Shown here piece after piece: positions 1-8,452 of a DNA stretch of 64,000 nt. The position numbers and the translations under genes were made by a program. The stretch is from Parafrankia sp. EUN1f. Lineage in GTDB: Bacteria; Actinomycetota; Actinomycetes; Frankiales; Frankiaceae. Below the pieces are notes generated by a model. It was not told where the DNA came from. It made no database searches and worked only from the letters and a program-made list of their open reading frames with translations. The stretch covers positions 50,152-114,151 of the forward strand of contig NZ_ADGX01000003.1 of assembly GCF_000177675.1 (NCBI RefSeq), read 5' to 3'. The number at the start of each line of letters is the position of its first letter. Within the stretch, counting starts at the first letter, position 1.

Positions 1-1
1 C

Positions 2-280
2 GCCTACGTGCACGGGACCTGTGTCGGGGCCGGGGTGGAGATCCCGGCGTTCGCCGAGCGGGTCGTCGCCGACCCGGCCACCACGTTCCGCCTGCCCGAG
101 CTGGCGATGGGCCTGGTACCGGGCGCGGGTGGGACGTCGAGCATCGTCCGGCGCGTCGGTCGCGAGCGCACCGCGTTCATGGCCCTGACGGGCTGGGCCC
201 TGGACGCGTCCGTCGCGGCGGACTGGGGCCTGGTCGACGAGGTGCGCCCGGTCGGCGGTGATCAGCACCCCGATCGCTGA
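2..280 (+). CDS. Enoyl-CoA hydratase/isomerase family protein, C-terminal part
   Basis: The reading frame is open at the left edge, so the start lies outside the window. The visible ~92 residues begin AYVHGTCVGAGVEIPAF. This is the crotonase-fold segment with the oxyanion-hole glycines (GTCVGAGVE). It continues into RLPELAMGLVPGAGGTS, the region that supplies the second catalytic acid in the hydratase family, and then into a degenerating C-terminal helix (ALTGWALDASVAADWGLVDEV). Family members act on acyl-CoA thioesters in fatty-acid or aromatic degradation. The protein stops at HPDR soon after LVDEV, earlier than most family members, so the C-terminal trimerisation helices may be missing. 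The substrate cannot be inferred from this fragment. Confidence 0.85.
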   Translation, partial: AYVHGTCVGAGVEIPAFAERVVADPATTFRLPELAMGLVPGAGGTSSIVRRVGRERTAFMALTGWALDASVAADWGLVDEVRPVGGDQHPDR

Positions 281-478
281 TCACGTAAGTCTGATCACCG
301 AGGTCCCCTCGACCGACGGAAAGGGTCAGCGCGGGGGCCCACCTTCGGGCCGGGCCCGCACTTTCGGGCGAACGTCGATCGCACCACTCGACGATCACCC
401 GGGGCTGGTTAGCGCGCCCGTGGCGGGGCACGGTCAGGACAGGCCTGACCCCATCGAAGCGGACGAAGGGCTCGGCAG

Positions 479-895
479 ATGACCGGCGAGCGCCACGTGC
501 TGGATGTCGAGAGCGCGACCGAGGAGATCTACTTCCGGTGCCGCCGGTGCCACAGCACCTGGCATCGTTCGTACACGGTCGCTCGATGGTTCGAGGACGA
601 TGGTGGTTACATGGAGGTCTACCGGCACAACGGCGTGCCGGTGCCCTCCCCGCGCAGCGGCCCGGTCTGCCTGAGCTGCGGTGGCCTGCGGGTCGACTGG
701 TCGGATTCCCCGCTGCCCCCGCTCCAGGAGCGGCCGCCGACGCCCGGTCCGGTATCGCCACGGCAGGCCCGATCGGTTGCCTGGCCGTCGTGGCGCACCG
801 GGGTTCGTGACGAGTGGCCGCCGCGCCGCTCCGCCTTCCCGTTCATGCTGCCGATCCGGCCGCAGCTGTATCCCCGCACCTTCCACTTTCCGTGA
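479..895 (+). CDS. Zinc-ribbon protein of unknown function
   Basis: This 138-aa protein has two CxxC knuckles, CRRC near residue 21 and CLSC near residue 66, spaced as in a zinc ribbon (seen). The acidic N-terminus and the proline/arginine-rich tail after residue 80 show no other motif. The ATG at 479 was chosen because the first cysteine pair follows directly after it. The function is not recognised. A nucleic-acid or protein adaptor role is only a guess from the fold. The strong stem-loop that follows ends the transcription unit. Confidence 0.6.
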   Translation: MTGERHVLDVESATEEIYFRCRRCHSTWHRSYTVARWFEDDGGYMEVYRHNGVPVPSPRSGPVCLSCGGLRVDWSDSPLPPLQERPPTPGPVSPRQARSVAWPSWRTGVRDEWPPRRSAFPFMLPIRPQLYPRTFHFP

Positions 896-900
896 TGGAG

Positions 901-940
901 CGGTGCGGGCGGCGGCTCTGCGGAGCCACCGCCCGCACCG
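901..940 (+). terminator. Long stem-loop, probable terminator
   Basis: Arms 901-918 and 923-940 pair over 18 bp with one mismatch around a TGCG loop, five bases after the zinc-ribbon stop codon. There is no T-tract, which is common for actinobacterial terminators. Confidence 0.6.
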
Positions 941-1082
941 GCCGACGGGATCGGTCCCAGGCCAGGTCTCAGGCCTGCGTGCGTTCGGCGCCGCTCCGAC
1001 CAGCGCCATCAGCGCGAACATGGCTGCCCACAGCAGCCTGACGCGCAGCGATGACGGGTCGCCTGGCATCAACCGAGGGTAG

Positions 1083-4000
1083 CTAACCGAGGGCGGCTGC
1101 TGCCCCCGGGAACGCCCCCGGCGCCGGTGGATCGGCAGGTGATGCGGCCGGTGGCACGGCGGGTGTGGCCGGTGCCGGGCGGATGCCCAGCTGGTCGAGC
1201 TGCTTCCACAGGCCGTCGAGAGTCCGGCCCGGATGGCGGTAGAACTCCGAGCCGCGGATCCGCCAGAACGTCCAGCCGAGCCGTTCCAGGATCCGCTGCC
1301 GGCGAAGGTCGGTCTCCCACTGCTCCGGGCCGTGGTAGCGGTCGCCGTCGCATTCGACGGCGAGCCGGGTACCGTCGCCCTCGACCACCAGGTCGATGCG
1401 GAAACGCCCCACCGGGTGCTGTGGGCGCACCCGGTAGCCGCGGGTGAGGATCTCGCGCAGCACCGCCCGCTCGAACTCGCTCTCGCAGCGGTCCGCGAGG
1501 CGGGTGACCTCCTCGGCGGCGGGCGCGGCGTACATGTACTCGATGAGCTGGCGACGGACGTCGTCGTCGCGCAGCGTCTCCGGTGCGACGGTGTGGAACA
1601 CCCAGAGCTGGTCGCGGGCCCGGCTCGCCGCGACGTTGACCCGTTGCAGGTCACGGCGCCGGGTCGCCGCCGAGCGGTTGTCGTCGGCGACGACGGACAC
1701 GAAGATCACATCGCGCTCGTCGCCCTGGAACTGGTAGGGGTCGCCCACCCGGATCCGGCGGCGGACGTACTCCTCCTCCCCGAGTTTCTCGACCAGGCTG
1801 TGCTCGATCAGCCGGGGCTGGCCGGACCCGAGCAGGGTCACCACACCGAACGTCATGCCGGCGTAGGCGGGGTCGGCGCAGCAGTCGACGATCTGGTCGA
1901 CCACCGCGGCGGCCTCCACCTCGTTGGCATCGCCGAACCGGCCCGACGCCCGCCCGCCCCCGGCGACGCGGACCGGGCGCAGCGCCGGGCCGACGGTGAT
2001 CTCCGGAGTCTCACGCAGCGGCAGGATCTGCTGGTCGTAGAACCGGTTGGAGAAACCGATGATCTCCGGCAGGCAGCGGAAGTGCTCCTTGAGCACGACC
2101 GTGCGCGGGAACACCCGCGCCGCGGTGTCGTAGAGGCTGGCCTCGACGTCGAGCAGCGAGCGGTGCGCCACGTCGGGCAGGTGGTTCTCGATCAGCGCGA
2201 AGACCCTGTCCCGCGGGACGCCGACGGCGGACGGGCTGGTCTGCTGGTCGTCGCCGACGACGACGGCCTTGCGCCCCAGGCTCAGCACGCCGAGGGAGAG
2301 CACGTCGCACTGGCTGGACTCGTCGACGATGACGACGTCGAAGGGCTCGTTGACCCGCGGGTCGAAGCTTTCCATCACCCGGTGGATCGGCATGATCCAG
2401 ACCGGGACCGCGCCCATGGCCGCGGTCATGTGGGCACGGGCCTCGGCCCGCCACCGACCGGCGAAACGGCCGGTGCCCTTCCCGACCCGGCTCAGGGCCT
2501 GCACCCACCCGGTCAGGGCCTGACGCTGCTCGGAGCCGAGGTTGCGCGCCAGCGCCAGCCGCGCCGATCGACCGGCCACCTCCAGCACCAGCCGCTGGCT
2601 CTCCTCGGTCGCCGCGCCGAGGCGCCGTTGCAGCGCCGGGATGTCGGCGCCGGCATGCAGGTCGGCGAGCCAGGTCTCGGCCTGCCGCCACCGCCACAGC
2701 TCGGTGAGCAGCCCTGGATCGCCGCAGGTGGCCTGGTCGCCGTGCTCGGCAAGCACCCGGGCCGCCCAGCGGGGTGCCACGGCGGCGAGCCGCCCGGCGA
2801 GCTCGGCCCGGCGCTCGACCTCGGGCCGCGCCGAACGCAGCCGGGTCGCGGAGTCGAGTGCCTGTGCCCAGCGGAGCGTGTCGCGGTGATCGAGCGCGTC
2901 GCCCAGCTCGGCCCACAGGGGGCTCGCCGCCGGCGTCGACGCGCCGGCACGCAGGTGTTCGGTGAGACCGGCGAGCTCCGCCCGCGCAACCTGCTGCGCG
3001 ATCCGCTTCTCGGCGAGGTCGAGCAGGCCGGCGTGGTGCACCAGATCGGCCGCGGTCGGCCGGGTGGGTGCCTCGCGGAACACCGCCACCAGCCGGTGCG
3101 CCAGCTCACGGCCCTGGCCGGCCTCCCAGCCCACCGCGGCCGCCAGCTGCCCGCTCACCGCGTCCAGCGCGGGAACGGGCGCGAACACCGCCGCGGCGGA
3201 TCCGCCGCGGTCGTCGGTGGGGCCGCTGGGGCCGGTGGGGCCGGTGGGGCCCGTGAAGCCTGGGATGCCCGGCGCGCCGAGCTGTTCGGCGACATCGGCG
3301 TAGCGGCCCAGCGCGGTGCCGACCCGAATCCGGCCGGTGATCGCGGCACGCACGATGTCCAGGTCGTCGGCGGTACGGGGCGGGTAGCCGTCGACGAGCA
3401 GCTGCTCGGCGTAGTCCCGCAGGCCCCGCCCGCCGAAGCGGGGCAGGCCCTTCCCGGCCGCGAACCGGCCGCGTAGCTCGTCGAGCTGTTCGAGCTGGGT
3501 GCGGGGATCCGTGTCGGGCACACCCACCCGGTGCCCGAACAGCTGCCCGCGCAGGTCGTGCAGCTCGGCCACCGCCGCGGCCAGCTCACCCGCCTGGACC
3601 TGCCAGAACTCGGCCAGCCGCGGCGAGTACGCACACTGCTCCCGCAGGCGGTCCAGCCACGGCTCCTCCAACGGGCGCAGGACCTCCGCGCCGGCGAGGA
3701 GCTCGGTGCGCAGCTCGGCGAGCCCCGCCGCGCCGAGCCGGTCGACCGCGTCGGGCGCGAGACCCAGACGCTCCCCTTCGGACACCTCCTCATCGAGCTC
3801 GTCGAGCCGATCGAACAGGGCCGACAGCGGCGCGGCGCCGGGCAGCGCAACCGGGTCGGGCAGGTCGAGGCCGGCAGCCTCCGCCTGAGCCGGCGGGATC
3901 CGCCGGGCCAGGGCGAAGAGCTCCTCGAGCTCGTCGAGCCGCAACGGCGGTGCGGTGGCGGGGTCGATCCGGTCCGGGATGAGGCCCAGCTCGACCGCGG

Positions 4001-5660
4001 TGCTCGCCAGCCATTCGGACACCCCGGCGGCCCGGAGCCGGCCGCCCGGCAGGTCGAACTCGCGCTCCTCACCGCGTAGCAGCTCCACCAGCTCCAGCTC
4101 CAGCGCCCTGGTGCGGGAGCGCGCCGTGTCCAGATCGATCGCGAGCCGGTCGACCAGCCGGGCCTCGCGATGCAGGTCGATGTCGCCGACCGCGGCCTGG
4201 ATCTCGACGACGGACGCGCGCAGCTGCTCGATGTGGGCCTGACTGGCGCCGAGGACGGCGACGGACAGGTGGCGCAGGTCGGCGGGGATCTTCTCCTGGA
4301 GCACGGTGAGGGCCTGCTCGTCCTGCGCGGTCACCAGCACGCGCAGCCCGTGGGCGACGAGGTGGCAGACGAGGTTCGCGATGGTATGGCTCTTGCCGGT
4401 TCCCGGTGGGCCCTGCACCGTGACGCCCCGCGCGGTGGCGAGCTGGACGGCCACCCGCTCCTGCTCGTCGTTGGTCGGCAGGGGCATGAGCAGGCGCCTT
4501 CCGGTCGCGGCCCAGCCGTCGTCGTAGTCGTCGCCTTCGCGGTCGCCCTGGCCAGCCGAGGCGCCACCGTCGGCACCGTCGACCGGGCTGGACGCGTTCG
4601 ACGAGTTCGACGAGCCGTCGAACGATCCGCCGAACGCCTCACCGAGCGCCTGCGCCACCAGGGACTCGGTGGCGACGACCGCGGCCACCGCCTCGGGCAG
4701 GAACTCCCGCTCGGCCATCGCCTCCCGCAGCTCGGCGTAGAAACGCGCGCCCGCCGCCGGTCGGGGTCGCAGGAACAACGCCCAGGTGTCGACGACACAG
4801 GCGTTCGTGCCGGGCGACGGCACGTCGGGGCCGGGCAGGATCGCGGCGTCCAGCCCCAGCGGGGCGGCCACCTGGCGGTGCAGACGGTGCAGATCCTCGG
4901 GCTCCCACACCTCCGGCGGGCTGGTGCGCACCTGGTCGCGCAGGCGGGGGAGCTCGTGCAGCCCAGGAGCCTCCAGACCGCGCACCGGGTCCGTCTCCAG
5001 CGAGGTCGGCCCGTCGGGCAGGACTCTGATGACCCCGTCGTGCTGGTCGACCTCCACCCGAACCGGTGTGATCAGCAACGGGTGCTGGACCACCACCTGC
5101 TCGCCGCCGGTGGCCGCGACCCGCCAGCTCAGCAGCGAATGCCCCCAGACGAGCTGTGATCCGGCGGTGTCGTGGCTGTGCCGCAGCCGCAGATCGAACA
5201 GCCGCTCATAGAGATCACGGGCGGCGTACGCGGCCCGCGCGCTCGATGCCCAGGGCTGCCAGGAGACACGCATCCAGTGCTCGTGCGCCTGGATGATCTC
5301 CTCCGGGTCCTCCTTGCGCGCGGCCGCCCGCTCCCGCAGACCGGCTGGCAGCCTGGGCGGTGCGTCGGGCCGTACGTCGACGCCGCCGAGGTAGGCGTCC
5401 AGCAGGCGGGGAACCCGAGGCGGGGCCGGCACCGCGACCTTGCCGACCTCCAGCCAGCTTTCGCGCGACGACCCAGGACCCACCAGGACGGCGCGGTGGC
5501 CTGGCACGTCCCCGTGGCCGGGCACGTCGCCGGGCAGCACCGGAAGGGGGTCGTACTCGGCCAGCCGTCGCCGTGGGGCGCCACGCAGATCCGTGGCGAG
5601 CGCCGCCAGATAGTCCAGCAGACGCAGTGACCGGCTTTTGACCTGGTCGAGGGCGGGCAT
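1083..5660 (-). CDS. SF1 helicase with C-terminal Vsr/DUF559-type nuclease
   Basis: This is a 1,525-aa protein. Residues 1-400 form an uncharacterised N-terminal region. The Walker A motif GPPGTGKSHTIAN lies near residue 415 and the Walker B/DEAD-like VDESSQCD near 1,107. The later SF1 motifs include GDDQQTSPSAVG, FRCLPEIIGF, RIRVGDPYQFQGDERDV and NVAASRARDQLWVF. A C-terminal PD-(D/E)XK module follows, with FRIDLVV, AVECDGDRYHG and GWTFWRI from about 1,415 to 1,500. This is the Vsr/DUF559 (MTES_1575) arrangement. The same helicase-plus-Vsr layout occurs in the Hhe-type defence proteins (established knowledge). A classical DUF4011 N-terminus was not clearly recognised, so a defence role is inference. 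A collagen-like GPTGPTGPSGP stretch and an acidic Ser-rich linker interrupt the protein. No partner gene adjoins it, which suits a one-gene system. Confidence 0.85.
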   Translation of the reverse strand: MPALDQVKSRSLRLLDYLAALATDLRGAPRRRLAEYDPLPVLPGDVPGHGDVPGHRAVLVGPGSSRESWLEVGKVAVPAPPRVPRLLDAYLGGVDVRPDAPPRLPAGLRERAAARKEDPEEIIQAHEHWMRVSWQPWASSARAAYAARDLYERLFDLRLRHSHDTAGSQLVWGHSLLSWRVAATGGEQVVVQHPLLITPVRVEVDQHDGVIRVLPDGPTSLETDPVRGLEAPGLHELPRLRDQVRTSPPEVWEPEDLHRLHRQVAAPLGLDAAILPGPDVPSPGTNACVVDTWALFLRPRPAAGARFYAELREAMAEREFLPEAVAAVVATESLVAQALGEAFGGSFDGSSNSSNASSPVDGADGGASAGQGDREGDDYDDGWAATGRRLLMPLPTNDEQERVAVQLATARGVTVQGPPGTGKSHTIANLVCHLVAHGLRVLVTAQDEQALTVLQEKIPADLRHLSVAVLGASQAHIEQLRASVVEIQAAVGDIDLHREARLVDRLAIDLDTARSRTRALELELVELLRGEEREFDLPGGRLRAAGVSEWLASTAVELGLIPDRIDPATAPPLRLDELEELFALARRIPPAQAEAAGLDLPDPVALPGAAPLSALFDRLDELDEEVSEGERLGLAPDAVDRLGAAGLAELRTELLAGAEVLRPLEEPWLDRLREQCAYSPRLAEFWQVQAGELAAAVAELHDLRGQLFGHRVGVPDTDPRTQLEQLDELRGRFAAGKGLPRFGGRGLRDYAEQLLVDGYPPRTADDLDIVRAAITGRIRVGTALGRYADVAEQLGAPGIPGFTGPTGPTGPSGPTDDRGGSAAAVFAPVPALDAVSGQLAAAVGWEAGQGRELAHRLVAVFREAPTRPTAADLVHHAGLLDLAEKRIAQQVARAELAGLTEHLRAGASTPAASPLWAELGDALDHRDTLRWAQALDSATRLRSARPEVERRAELAGRLAAVAPRWAARVLAEHGDQATCGDPGLLTELWRWRQAETWLADLHAGADIPALQRRLGAATEESQRLVLEVAGRSARLALARNLGSEQRQALTGWVQALSRVGKGTGRFAGRWRAEARAHMTAAMGAVPVWIMPIHRVMESFDPRVNEPFDVVIVDESSQCDVLSLGVLSLGRKAVVVGDDQQTSPSAVGVPRDRVFALIENHLPDVAHRSLLDVEASLYDTAARVFPRTVVLKEHFRCLPEIIGFSNRFYDQQILPLRETPEITVGPALRPVRVAGGGRASGRFGDANEVEAAAVVDQIVDCCADPAYAGMTFGVVTLLGSGQPRLIEHSLVEKLGEEEYVRRRIRVGDPYQFQGDERDVIFVSVVADDNRSAATRRRDLQRVNVAASRARDQLWVFHTVAPETLRDDDVRRQLIEYMYAAPAAEEVTRLADRCESEFERAVLREILTRGYRVRPQHPVGRFRIDLVVEGDGTRLAVECDGDRYHGPEQWETDLRRQRILERLGWTFWRIRGSEFYRHPGRTLDGLWKQLDQLGIRPAPATPAVPPAASPADPPAPGAFPGAAAALG

Positions 5661-5864
5661 CGGGATCCTCCGGCAAGTGGGTCAGGTGGCGCGGAGCCGC
5701 CGTCCGCCCGTGGAGACGGACCAGCGGGACACCGCGACGATACGGCGCCGGCCCGACAGAACCCGGCTGCGCGCCGTAGCGCCCCGCGCGTGCCCGGTAC
5801 GCCCGGCGACCTGCCCACATATGCCGTTTCCGCGCCTGCACCCGTGCACCCGCGCGCCTGCCGT

Positions 5865-6290
5865 TCAGACGACGACGAGGCGGACCGCTGCCACGTGGTG
5901 ACACGGCTTCCCGTGGACCCCCGCGGCGCAGGTGCACTGCCCGGTGGGCGCGGTGCGGTAGGTGGCTCCTCGATGGCCGACGGTGAGCCAGACACGGCGG
6001 CCCCGCAACGGAACGATGCCGCCGAGCTCGAGAAGCTCCAACGCGTCCTCGAGCTGCTGGCTTGTGAAACCCGTGAGAGTGGGTGCGGTGCGGCGGAAAT
6101 GCCGGGTGCAGCCGGGGCCGAACCCGGCCGAGACGCTGGGCGGGCTGGTGAGCCGGCGACCACAGCGCAGACAGGAGGTCGAGATCCCGGAAACGCCGGT
6201 GGTGGAAACGATGGTTGCGGAAAGGTCGATGCCGTGAACGCTGTTGTCGGGAACCCTGCTTTCGGGAACTCTGCCTTCCGGAACGATCAC
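5865..6290 (-). CDS. SWIM zinc-finger protein with N-terminal Cys motif
   Basis: This 141-aa protein starts at a GTG (6288-6290) with GGAG five bases upstream. It has a CLRCGRRLTSPPSVSAGFGPGC cluster near residue 35, resembling the DUF6011-type CxxCGRxL...GxxC knuckle. Near residue 125 it has a SWIM motif, CTCAAGVHGKPCHH (CxCx7CxH). SWIM fingers bind nucleic acids or protein partners (family knowledge). Here the finger forms the extreme C-terminus. The open frame runs on upstream for more than 2 kb antisense to other genes, but homology begins only near this GTG. The exact role is unknown. Confidence 0.75.
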   Translation of the reverse strand: MIVPEGRVPESRVPDNSVHGIDLSATIVSTTGVSGISTSCLRCGRRLTSPPSVSAGFGPGCTRHFRRTAPTLTGFTSQQLEDALELLELGGIVPLRGRRVWLTVGHRGATYRTAPTGQCTCAAGVHGKPCHHVAAVRLVVV

Positions 6291-6501
6291 GTTGTCTCCC
6301 CGGATTCTGCGTGTATCCCATGATAACCCGGGTGATGCGGGCCGGGGGGCCTTTTGGCGGGCCCGCGGCGGCCAGTTTCCGGCCGGTTCCGCGGTGGATG
6401 CCGGGAGGGTGTGACGGTGCCTGGGTGACTGGCCCATCAGGCGGATGACCTGGGCGGAGCCGAGAAGCTCGCCGGTGGTGGCGACGGCGCGCGTCGTAGC
6501 T

Positions 6502-6544
6502 GGCGTGCGTGGCTCACGGCGTGCGTGGCTCACGGCGTGCGTGG
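6502..6544. repeat. 16-bp tandem repeat, 2.7 copies
   Basis: The unit GGCGTGCGTGGCTCAC is repeated at 6502-6517 and 6518-6533, then partly at 6534-6544. The copies are identical, which suggests recent slippage. Confidence 0.85.
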
Positions 6545-6784
6545 TTAGGCGGCCGGCGCGTTTTCGTGTTTCCCGGGCGTCATCGGGCCGCGGTCGCACA
6601 TTTCGCCGGCCTCGGCCGGATTTCCTTTCCCGGGCAGCTCCTCCCGCACGCCTTTCCCGGCACCGGAACGTGCGCGGCCGTGGCCTCGCCCACCCCACGG
6701 TCGCAGTTCGAGGAGCTGAGGGTGTCCGTCGTCCCCCACCGTGTAGCAAGATCCCGAACTTCGGGCTGCCGCTGCTACCGGGCC

Positions 6785-6833
6785 AGGACTTGAGGGTTTT
6801 GGTTGTTAGAACGACCAAGATCTTCAGATCTTC
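6785..6833. repeat. Dispersed palindromic element, copy A
   Basis: A ~49-bp imperfect palindrome. Its left arm holds TTGAGGGTTTTGG and its right arm GACCAAGATCTTCAG. It aligns without gaps, at about 70% identity by eye, with copy B at 17526-17573. It lies 88 bases upstream of the kinase gene at 6921. Confidence 0.6.
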
Positions 6834-6920
6834 GGGCTGTGGCCTCGGGTTGCCGCTGGCGTTAGCGTGGTCGGCGGGCAGATTGCCGGGTTGTGAGGTG
6901 GGCGAAGGGGGCCGGCGAGG

Positions 6921-8030
6921 GTGACCGTTGGTGCTTCCGGTGACGGCGTCAACGGTGTGATCACCGCAGAGCTCCTCGAGCTCGCCGGGGTGCTCGACGA
7001 CGTCCTGGCCGAATATGATCTTGGTCCTGCCCCGACGGCGGTGCTGGTCAACATCTCGGAGAACGTGACCTACCGGGTGGATGACCTGCCCGGGGGGCGC
7101 CGGTGGGCGTTGCGCCTGCATCGGCCGGCTTACCACGCGATCGACGAGATCGTCGCCGAGCTCGACTGGGTGGCGTCGCTGCGGGCTGACGGTGTCGTGG
7201 CGACGCCCCGAGCGGTGGCGAACCGGTCCGGGTCGGTCGTGACCACCGTCGGGCTGGGTGGGGCGGTGCGCTGTGCCGTGCTGTTCGACTGGGTCGAGGG
7301 TGAATCGCCGACGCCCGGGGACGAGGCGGCGCTGGTGCCGTTCTTCGGTGTCCTCGGCGGCCTCGCCGGCCGGCTGCACAACCATGCGCAGCGCTGGCCG
7401 CGGCCGGCCGGCTTCAGGCGTTTCTCGTGGTCCTGGCAGACGACGCTGGGCCCGTACGGGCGGTGGGGGAGCTGGCGGGCCGGGGTGGTGGCGGCACTCG
7501 CGGAGCGGTCCGAGCCAGTGCTCGCGGTCCTGGGCCCCGCGGTCGCCCAGATGGAGCGCGCGCTCGCCGCCTATGGGCGCGGCCCCGACCGGGCCGGGCT
7601 GATCCACGCGGACATGCGACTGGCGAACCTGCTGGTGGCCCGGCCCGCCGACGGGCGGGAACCGGGCCTCACCCACGCCACGCCCGAGGGAGTCCACCTG
7701 ATCGACTTCGACGACTGCGGCTTCGGCTGGTATCTCTACGACCTCGCGGCCGCGTTGTCCTTCGTCGAGAACAGTTCGGCGCTCCCGGAGCTGGTCGAGG
7801 CCTGGCTGGCCGCCTACCAGCTCGACCGTCCACTCGCGGCCCACGACCTCGCGATCGTGCCGACGATGGTTCTGCTGCGCAGGCTGCTGCTGGTCGCCTG
7901 GCTCGGCACCCACCCGCATTCCGACGCGGTTCCCGATATCGCCGGCTACGTCCGGGAGAGCGGGGATCTGGCCCGGCGCTACCTCGCTGGGGCGTTGCTC
8001 CCGAATCTCGCTCGGCTCGCGCACCGGTAG
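6921..8030 (+). CDS. APH-fold phosphotransferase (SrkA/homoserine-kinase-II-like)
   Basis: This 369-aa protein has the aminoglycoside-phosphotransferase/choline-kinase fold. The catalytic loop HADMRLANLL (HxDxxxxN) is near residue 229 and the metal-binding LIDFDDCGFG near residue 259. The N-terminal ENVTYRVDD strand and the length match the stress-response kinase SrkA/RdoA group, which phosphorylates proteins or small alcohols using ATP. The GTG at 6921 has a short GAGG directly upstream. No resistance gene adjoins it, so antibiotic modification is not implied. The substrate is unknown. Confidence 0.8.
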   Translation: MTVGASGDGVNGVITAELLELAGVLDDVLAEYDLGPAPTAVLVNISENVTYRVDDLPGGRRWALRLHRPAYHAIDEIVAELDWVASLRADGVVATPRAVANRSGSVVTTVGLGGAVRCAVLFDWVEGESPTPGDEAALVPFFGVLGGLAGRLHNHAQRWPRPAGFRRFSWSWQTTLGPYGRWGSWRAGVVAALAERSEPVLAVLGPAVAQMERALAAYGRGPDRAGLIHADMRLANLLVARPADGREPGLTHATPEGVHLIDFDDCGFGWYLYDLAAALSFVENSSALPELVEAWLAAYQLDRPLAAHDLAIVPTMVLLRRLLLVAWLGTHPHSDAVPDIAGYVRESGDLARRYLAGALLPNLARLAHR

Positions 8031-8452
8031 CGCCGGGAGTCTGGCGTCACCCAGGCGACCGGGGGAAGAACCCGAGGGAGGGACGGCGGGCGCCAGTCCG
8101 GTGACCGGCTCGGCCGGGCGCGAACCGGACCGAACCGGACCGGCGAATCGGATGTTTGAACCGGACGTTTGAACTGGGAGGCATGAACCGGACGAAGGCC
8201 GTGAACGGGACAGGTGGTGGTCCTCGCCCTGTCCCGGTGATGTCCGCTGGTCGTCGTTTGCGTTTCCTGTCGGTAATCGCCTGGTGTCCGCCAGCCGGAT
8301 GACCGGGTTGTCTGATCGACGACCGTCATGGGCCAGACGCCCGGACCGGTACGCTCGGTGCGATAAGGCGGGAAGGGAGCTGGGGCGATCGTGGTCCGGT
8401 CCAGTCGGGCGCTGGAATGGGAATGCCCTGGCGGTGACGGAATCGGGGGGCC
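8031..8452. other. Intergenic region with GAACCGGAC repeats
   Basis: No confident gene is present. Repeats of the GAACCGGAC type cluster at 8119-8190. An ATG at 8183 opens a 39-codon frame (to 8302) just behind GGGAGGC, but the spacing is too short and no motif is seen. The promoter of the phosphofructokinase gene should lie toward the right end. Confidence 0.4.

Larger units (their letters stand above)
6291..6920. other. Intergenic region with direct repeats and a palindromic element
   Basis: No gene is seen in these 630 bases between two divergent genes. They hold 2.7 copies of a 16-bp direct repeat (6502-6544) and copy A of the dispersed 48-bp palindrome (6785-6833). The promoters of both flanking genes should lie here. 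Confidence 0.5.

Noticed and set aside
1233..3476. 747-codon plus-strand frame opposite the helicase
   Set aside because: Antisense to the recognised helicase motifs and without any family signature.
6921..8030. Antibiotic resistance by the APH-fold kinase
   Set aside because: The sequence fits the SrkA/homoserine-kinase-like group and no resistance context is present.
8183..8302. 39-codon ORF before the phosphofructokinase
   Set aside because: The ribosome site is too close to the ATG and the peptide has no recognisable character.
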